A DNA stretch of 8,333 nt, taken from positions 1-8,333 of the forward strand of contig SYAK01000324.1 in NCBI GenBank assembly GCA_005788935.1, written 5' to 3'. The stretch comes from Pseudomonadota bacterium. Its GTDB lineage: Bacteria; Myxococcota; UBA9042; PHBI01. The first letter of the stretch is position 1. Each line of letters begins with the position of its first letter. The notes below the pieces were generated by a model. It worked only from the letters and a program-made list of their open reading frames with translations, had not been told where the DNA came from and did no database searches. Position numbers and translations under genes: made by a program. Positions 4,128 through 8,333 of this stretch are shown in pieces.

Positions 4128-6263
4128 ATGCCGACCTTCAGGACCACCCTCCGCCTTGCACCCCTCGCGCTGCTGATGGTCGTCGGGGCCTGCTCCGACG
4201 ACCCCGGGCCCGGCGACGACGCGACCTGCAGCGGCGCCTTCTGCATCGAGGACGCACCCCAGCTCGAGCTGACACCGAACGAGCGACGCCTCGAGATCAT
4301 CGACGTCGCGATGGATCCCGGCGAGACCGTGACGCGCACCTTCCGCGTCATCAACGTCGGGACGGGCGACCTGCGGCTGCGCGACGTCAGCGTCAACTAC
4401 GCGGCCCCCGCCAGCGCGTCCGACAGCAGCCCGCCCTTCCGCATCCTGCCGCTGCCCGCCGCCCTGCCCTTCGCGATCAAGCCCTTCGGCGGGGTCGACT
4501 TCCCGCAGGGCTTCGAGATCACCGTCGAATACACGAAGCAGGACGACGACATCCCGCGCGAGGCCGAGGTCGTGCTCGTCTCGAACGACATCCGCAACCC
4601 GACCCAGACGGTCACGCTGACGACCGACGCGGGCGTCCCGCGCATCGCGACCCGCCCCGCGCGGATGGACTTCGGGCTCATCCCGCGCTCGGACACCCCG
4701 GTCGTCGAGAAGCTGACCCTGCTCAACACGGGCACCCGCCCGCTCCGCGTCAGCGGCTTCCGGATCGCGCGCGACGGCCGCTTCGGCGTCCGCGGGCCAG
4801 GCTTCGCGACGTCGGGCCCCGACGCGCTGCGCGGTATCGACCTCGCGCAGGCCATCACGGTCGGCCCGGGCGAGGCCTGGGAAGGCCTCGAGGTGACCTT
4901 TCTGTCCGACTCGGCCGCGCCCGCCGAGGCCGACCTCATCATCTACTCGGACGACCCGCTGCTCGAGCTGACCGGCCATGCGGTCCCGCTCGTCGCGAAC
5001 AAGTCGGGCCCCTGCATGCTCGTCGAGCCCGGGCGCGTCGACTTCGGCGGCAAGCGGGTGGGAACCGTCTCGCGGCTCGACGTGACGGTCACGAGCTGTG
5101 GCAACGAACCGCTTGAAATCTCGAGCATCTCCTTGTCTCCCGAGAGCTCGCTCGATTTCGAGCTCGACCTCGACGCGCTGCCCGCCGGCTTCGAGGCCGG
5201 CCCGACGCCGCAGCAGCCGCTCTCGGTGCCCGTCAACGGCTCGGTCACGTTCTCGGCGATCTACGTGCCCGACGCCGTGAACCCGCGCGACGCAGCGAAC
5301 GTGCCGATCCCCGACGAGGGCGACATCATCATCGGCTCGAACGCCTTCGAGGCTGAATACGCCGTTCCCGTCTCCGGCGCCGGCGCCGACACCGAGTGCC
5401 CGACGCCCGTCATCCGCGTCGCGGAGGGCGAGGAGGTCATCCCGCAGACGGTCCTGAGCCTCGACGGACGCGGCAGCTACGCCCCCTTCGGCAGCATCGT
5501 GAACTGGAACTGGTCGGTCACCGCGTGGCCAGTCTTGACGCCGCGCCCGACGCTCATCCCGGGCTTTACCGACCCCGCCCCGATGGTCGAGGTCAACTCG
5601 GTCGGCCTCTACACCTTCAAACTGTCCGTGCGCGACGAATTCGGCAACAGCTCGGGCGCTGGCCTCTGCCCCGACGCCGAGTTCACCGTCCTCGTCCAGC
5701 CAGACCAGGCGATCCACGTCGAGCTGACCTGGACGACCCCGGACCCGCGCGCCACGACCGAGGACGGCGAAGGCCGCGGGACCGACCTCGATCTGCACTT
5801 CGCGCACGATTTCGCGGTCGGACCGGATCTCGACGATGACGGCAGCCCCGATCCCTGGTTTGACCGCACGTGGGACGTGTTCTGGTACAACGTCAACCCG
5901 AACTGGGCCTCGTTCGACCCGAACGTCCGCGACGACCCCTCCCTCGATCGCGACGACATCGACGGCGGCGGCCCCGAGAACCTGAACCTCGCAATCCCCG
6001 AGGACGGCGTCAGCTATCGCATCGGCGTCCACGCCTGGAGCGACTGGGGGTTTGGCCCCTCGGACGCGACCGTGAGGGTCTTCCACTACGCCGAGCAGGT
6101 CTACGAAGCGACGCTCCCCGGGATGGCGGTGCTCGACATGTGGTGCGTCGGCACCATCACGTGGCCGGTCCCCTCGATGACGCGCTGCGCAAGCGACGGC
6201 GAACCCGAACGCGTCAGCCCACGCTACGTCAACCCCTTCTTCCAGCCGCCCGTCGGCCCCTGA
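4128..6263 (+). CDS. Multidomain lipoprotein: three ASH-like domains, PKD, Asp-rich C-terminal domain
   Basis: I chose the ATG at 4128 (711 residues) because it has GGGAGAAG 7-14 nt upstream and opens directly on a lipoprotein signal: arginines, a hydrophobic core, then VVGAC with Cys22 as the lipidated residue. Position +2 is Ser, not Asp, which favours the outer membrane. The frame stays open back to 3729, but only through the repeat array. Three immunoglobulin-like choice-of-anchor-D/ASH-type repeats follow at about 45-165, 170-288 and 297-418, the last two opening (R/A)xDFG and each with N/C-x-G-x-x-P/D-L. A PKD-like domain is at about 424-523 (LSLDGRGSYAP, VNWNWSV, GLYTFKLSVRD). The C-terminal domain (about 529-687) has TDLDLHF, a DLDDDGSPDPW calcium-loop motif and DRDDIDGGGPENL; a similar module ends many myxobacterial surface proteins. 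Likely a cell-surface binding or structural protein; the ligand is unknown. It is the first gene of a run with the amidohydrolases. Confidence 0.88.
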   Translation: MPTFRTTLRLAPLALLMVVGACSDDPGPGDDATCSGAFCIEDAPQLELTPNERRLEIIDVAMDPGETVTRTFRVINVGTGDLRLRDVSVNYAAPASASDSSPPFRILPLPAALPFAIKPFGGVDFPQGFEITVEYTKQDDDIPREAEVVLVSNDIRNPTQTVTLTTDAGVPRIATRPARMDFGLIPRSDTPVVEKLTLLNTGTRPLRVSGFRIARDGRFGVRGPGFATSGPDALRGIDLAQAITVGPGEAWEGLEVTFLSDSAAPAEADLIIYSDDPLLELTGHAVPLVANKSGPCMLVEPGRVDFGGKRVGTVSRLDVTVTSCGNEPLEISSISLSPESSLDFELDLDALPAGFEAGPTPQQPLSVPVNGSVTFSAIYVPDAVNPRDAANVPIPDEGDIIIGSNAFEAEYAVPVSGAGADTECPTPVIRVAEGEEVIPQTVLSLDGRGSYAPFGSIVNWNWSVTAWPVLTPRPTLIPGFTDPAPMVEVNSVGLYTFKLSVRDEFGNSSGAGLCPDAEFTVLVQPDQAIHVELTWTTPDPRATTEDGEGRGTDLDLHFAHDFAVGPDLDDDGSPDPWFDRTWDVFWYNVNPNWASFDPNVRDDPSLDRDDIDGGGPENLNLAIPEDGVSYRIGVHAWSDWGFGPSDATVRVFHYAEQVYEATLPGMAVLDMWCVGTITWPVPSMTRCASDGEPERVSPRYVNPFFQPPVGP

Positions 6264-6270
6264 GGCACCC

Positions 6271-7752
6271 ATGCGGTTCACGATCCTCGTGGCGATGCGG
6301 GCCACCCGCGTCGCGGTCGCCAGCCTTCTTCTGGCGGGCTGTGCGCTGACGCCGGACCTGGCGCCGTCCTCGGCCTCGCCAGCCGCCCTCGGCGAGGCCG
6401 AGCGGCGCGGTCACCTCGACGTCGAAGCGCCACCGACGGAGGTGGGCTCCTTCGTGCTGCAGGGCGCGACGATCCACACGGTGACGGGCGAGACCCACGC
6501 CAACGGCGCGGTGGCCGTGCGCGACGGGCGCGTCATGTGGGTCGGTGCGGGCCGCCCGCCAGCAGACCTCGTGGCCGGCCTGCCAGTCGAGGACGGGGCG
6601 GGGCACCACGTGACGCCTGGCCTCATCGACGTCCACTCCCACCTCGGCGTCTACGCCTCCCCGTCGATCGGCGCGACGCGCGACGGCAACGAGATGACCG
6701 GGCCGATGACGGCTGGCGTCTGGGCCGAGCACAGCTTCTGGCCGGAAGATCCGGGGCTCGAGCGGGCGCTGCGCGGCGGGGTCACGACGCTGCACGTGCT
6801 GCCAGGCTCGGGCAACCTCATCGGCGGGCGCGGGGTCACGCTGCGGCTGAGACCCACCCGCGGGGCGCGGGCGATGCGCTTTCCAGGCGCCCCTGACAGC
6901 GTCAAGATGGCGTGCGGCGAGAACCCGAAGCGGGTCTATGGCGGGCGCAACGCGGCGCCGTCGACGCGCATGGGCAACGCGCGCGGCTACCGCGAGGCCT
7001 TCATCGCCGCCGAGAAATACCGCAAGGAGTCGTCAGGCAAGGCGTTCGGCGAGGTGCCGCGGGATCTGGCGATGGAGACGCTCGTCGGCCTGCTCGAGGG
7101 GCGGGTGCTCGCGCAGGTCCACTGCTACACGGCGCAGGACCTCGTCGGCTTTCTCCAGGTAGCCGATGAGTTCGGATTCAAGATCAAGGCTTTCCACCAC
7201 GCCCTCGAGGCCTACAAGGTGCGTGACCTGCTCGTCGCGCGCGACATCGCCATCGCGACCTGGGCCGACTGGTGGGGCTTCAAGCTCGAGGGCTGGGACG
7301 GCATCCCGCAGAACGCCGGCCTCCTCGAGGTCGCGGGCGGGCGCCCGATCATTCACTCGGACTCGGGCGAGGGGATCCAGCGCCTGAACCAGGAGGCTGC
7401 GAAGGCGCTTCGGGCCGCCCGGGAGGCGGGGCTCGACCTCGGCCCCGAGGCCGCCCTGCGCTGGGTGACGCTGAACGCCGCGTGGGCGCTCGGGCTCGAG
7501 GCCGAGGTCGGCAGCATCGCAGCGGGCAAGCGCGCGGACCTCGTGCTCTGGGACGGGCCGCCGCTGTCGGTCTACGCGAAGCCCGCGAAGGTCTGGATCG
7601 ATGGCGTCCGCGTCCTCGACCGGGCCAGAAACGAACCCGCCGCGCCGTGGAGCGACTTCGAGGCCGGACTCCCGCAGCTGCGGCCGACGCCAGCCCCGAC
7701 CGCCCCGACCCCGACCGCGCCCAGGCAGGAGGCCGTCGATGCCCCTCGCTGA
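6271..7752 (+). CDS. Lipoprotein amidohydrolase (imidazolonepropionase-like)
   Basis: This 493-residue protein starts 7 nt after the lipoprotein stop, with GAGG 5 nt before the ATG. An alternative ATG at 6295 gives a more classical signal peptide (MRATRVAVASLLLAGC) but has a weaker ribosome-binding sequence; either way LLAGC marks Cys24 as lipidated. The amidohydrolase fold is complete: N-terminal sandwich (GATIHTVTGE, VRDGRVMWVG), TPGLIDVHSHLG with metal ligands H122 and H124, a candidate bridging lysine K212 in VKMACGENPKR, H284 (QVHCY), H309/H310 (KAFHHALEAYK) and D364 (HSDSGEG), then LNAAWALGLEAEVGSIAAGKRADLVLWDG. Family members hydrolyse amide or cyclic amide bonds; the substrate is unknown, but an envelope location suggests peptides or other extracellular compounds. 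A Pro/Thr/Ala tail (about 470-484) ends the protein. The next gene overlaps by 14 nt. Confidence 0.9.
   Translation: MRFTILVAMRATRVAVASLLLAGCALTPDLAPSSASPAALGEAERRGHLDVEAPPTEVGSFVLQGATIHTVTGETHANGAVAVRDGRVMWVGAGRPPADLVAGLPVEDGAGHHVTPGLIDVHSHLGVYASPSIGATRDGNEMTGPMTAGVWAEHSFWPEDPGLERALRGGVTTLHVLPGSGNLIGGRGVTLRLRPTRGARAMRFPGAPDSVKMACGENPKRVYGGRNAAPSTRMGNARGYREAFIAAEKYRKESSGKAFGEVPRDLAMETLVGLLEGRVLAQVHCYTAQDLVGFLQVADEFGFKIKAFHHALEAYKVRDLLVARDIAIATWADWWGFKLEGWDGIPQNAGLLEVAGGRPIIHSDSGEGIQRLNQEAAKALRAAREAGLDLGPEAALRWVTLNAAWALGLEAEVGSIAAGKRADLVLWDGPPLSVYAKPAKVWIDGVRVLDRARNEPAAPWSDFEAGLPQLRPTPAPTAPTPTAPRQEAVDAPR
7727..7732 (+). promoter_or_regulatory. Strong ribosome-binding site fixing the start at 7739
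   Basis: AGGAGG ends 6 nt before the ATG at 7739, inside the last codons of the upstream amidohydrolase. It is the best Shine-Dalgarno in the window and fixes a start that overlaps the previous gene by 14 nt, which implies translational coupling. Confidence 0.8.
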
Positions 7753-8333
7753 CCTCATCACCCCTCGTCTCGGTCGCCGCGCCCTGTGCGCACTGACCGT
7801 CGCCCTCATGACGGTCTCGGCGCTCGCGGCCGAGGTCCGCGCCGATGACCCGCGGCCCCCCACGTGCACCCGCCTCGTTGGGGTCCGCCTGACGCGGAGC
7901 GGTGCGCCGCTCGTGACGATCGAGCTGCGGGGCGAGCGCATCAGCGCCATCTCGACCGGCGACGACCGCGGGCTCTCGCTGCCCGACGACCCGGCCTGCG
8001 TCACCATCGACGGGGCCGGAGCCCTCGCGACCCCGGGCTTCATCGATCCGCTGAGCCGCGTCGGCCTCGTCGAGCTCGACAGCGAGGCCCACACCCACGA
8101 CCACGACAACCGCCACCCGCTGCAGCCCGCCGAGAGCCCGGTGCGCGCCGTCGTCGACACGGCGCTCGCCTGGAACGCGCGCTCGGTGCTGCTGCCCGTG
8201 ACCCGCCTCGAGGGGGTGACGACCGTCATCGCGGCCCCGGGCGGCGGGGTGCTGAGCGGCTATGGCGTGGCCGCCGACCTGCTCGTCGGCCCGCGCGCAG
8301 ACGTCCTCATCGCGCGGCGAGTCGCGCACTTCG
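7739..8333 (+). CDS. Exported amidohydrolase-like protein lacking the HxH motif (3' partial)
   Basis: The frame from ATG 7739 is open to the window end (198 codons seen). A signal peptide with RR at 13-14 and a hydrophobic core ends near ALA-AE (about 28-31); no lipobox Cys is evident. The mature part begins like an amidohydrolase: LVGVRLTRSGAPLVTIELRGERISAIS, then ATPGFIDPLSRVGLVEL (97-113). Where the family has D-x-H-x-H, this protein has D-P-L-S-R, so the first two metal ligands are absent. A His-rich cluster, HTHDHDNRH (118-126), lies just after. NARSVLLPVTRLEGVTTVIAAPGGGVLSG (146-174) matches the following strands of the same group, where active relatives have AL+GGVTT. This is probably a paralogue of the preceding gene, either non-catalytic or using a rearranged metal site. 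It may pair with its neighbour. The C-terminal ligands lie beyond the window. Confidence 0.85.
   Translation, partial: MPLADLITPRLGRRALCALTVALMTVSALAAEVRADDPRPPTCTRLVGVRLTRSGAPLVTIELRGERISAISTGDDRGLSLPDDPACVTIDGAGALATPGFIDPLSRVGLVELDSEAHTHDHDNRHPLQPAESPVRAVVDTALAWNARSVLLPVTRLEGVTTVIAAPGGGVLSGYGVAADLLVGPRADVLIARRVAHF

Noticed and set aside
4083..6305. 740-residue minus-strand open frame
   Set aside because: It is antisense to a lipoprotein with clear domains; its product is a low-complexity mix of A, R, D, G and V without recognisable motifs, as expected opposite high-GC genes.
7033..8229. Long minus-strand open frames opposite the amidohydrolases
   Set aside because: They are shadows of two genes with clear signal peptides, family motifs and ribosome-binding sites.

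Overview
The window looks like chromosomal DNA of a GC-rich, predatory- or soil-type Gram-negative bacterium, most likely a myxobacterium (Myxococcota/Polyangia). The reasons are the strong G/C preference at third codon positions, two outer-membrane-type lipoproteins, HYDIN/ASH-like plus PKD architecture with Asp-rich calcium-loop motifs, and a Cys tail resembling the Sel1-like repeats common in this group. The assignment is an inference; no rRNA, tRNA or housekeeping gene confirms it.

Layout. (1) 2-781, plus strand: the 3' part of a gene for a zinc-ribbon, single-membrane-span protein with a Cys-rich tail; its start lies before the window and it is visibly poorer in G+C than everything after it. 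A perfect 26-bp inverted repeat lies in its membrane-span codons. (2) 882-2033, minus strand: an intact AAA_14/DUF4143 ATPase, convergent with gene 1, with a 17-bp inverted repeat over its start codon. (3) 2034-2344: a divergent control region with an AT-rich island of overlapping GAAACA/TGTTTC palindromes. (4) 2345-3675, plus strand: a protein I do not recognise, split into two frames near a run of seven C; its C-terminal half has a Cys/His cluster and a probable winged helix. (5) 3676-4127: non-coding, with two perfect GAAACA-N3-TGTTTC palindromes and a 156-bp array of helically phased 10-bp repeats. (6) 4128 to the window end, plus strand: a tight three-gene run of a 711-aa multidomain lipoprotein, a lipoprotein amidohydrolase and, overlapping it by 14 nt, a second exported amidohydrolase-like protein that runs off the window and has lost the N-terminal HxH metal site.

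How they fit together. The last three genes are very probably one transcription unit for cell-envelope proteins: a surface-exposed adhesion/display-type lipoprotein and a pair of related envelope amidohydrolases, one with metal ligands and one apparently without, which may form a hetero-oligomer. The palindromes at 2.2 kb and 3.7 kb share one 15-bp pattern and bracket the frameshifted gene, which suggests one DNA-binding protein acts at both places or that they mark the ends of an inserted segment. The half-sites equal those of parS, but the spacing is not that of parS. The strongest leads are these matched palindrome clusters, the decamer array, the C-run frameshift and the amidohydrolase pair. 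No complete new system can be demonstrated from sequence alone.
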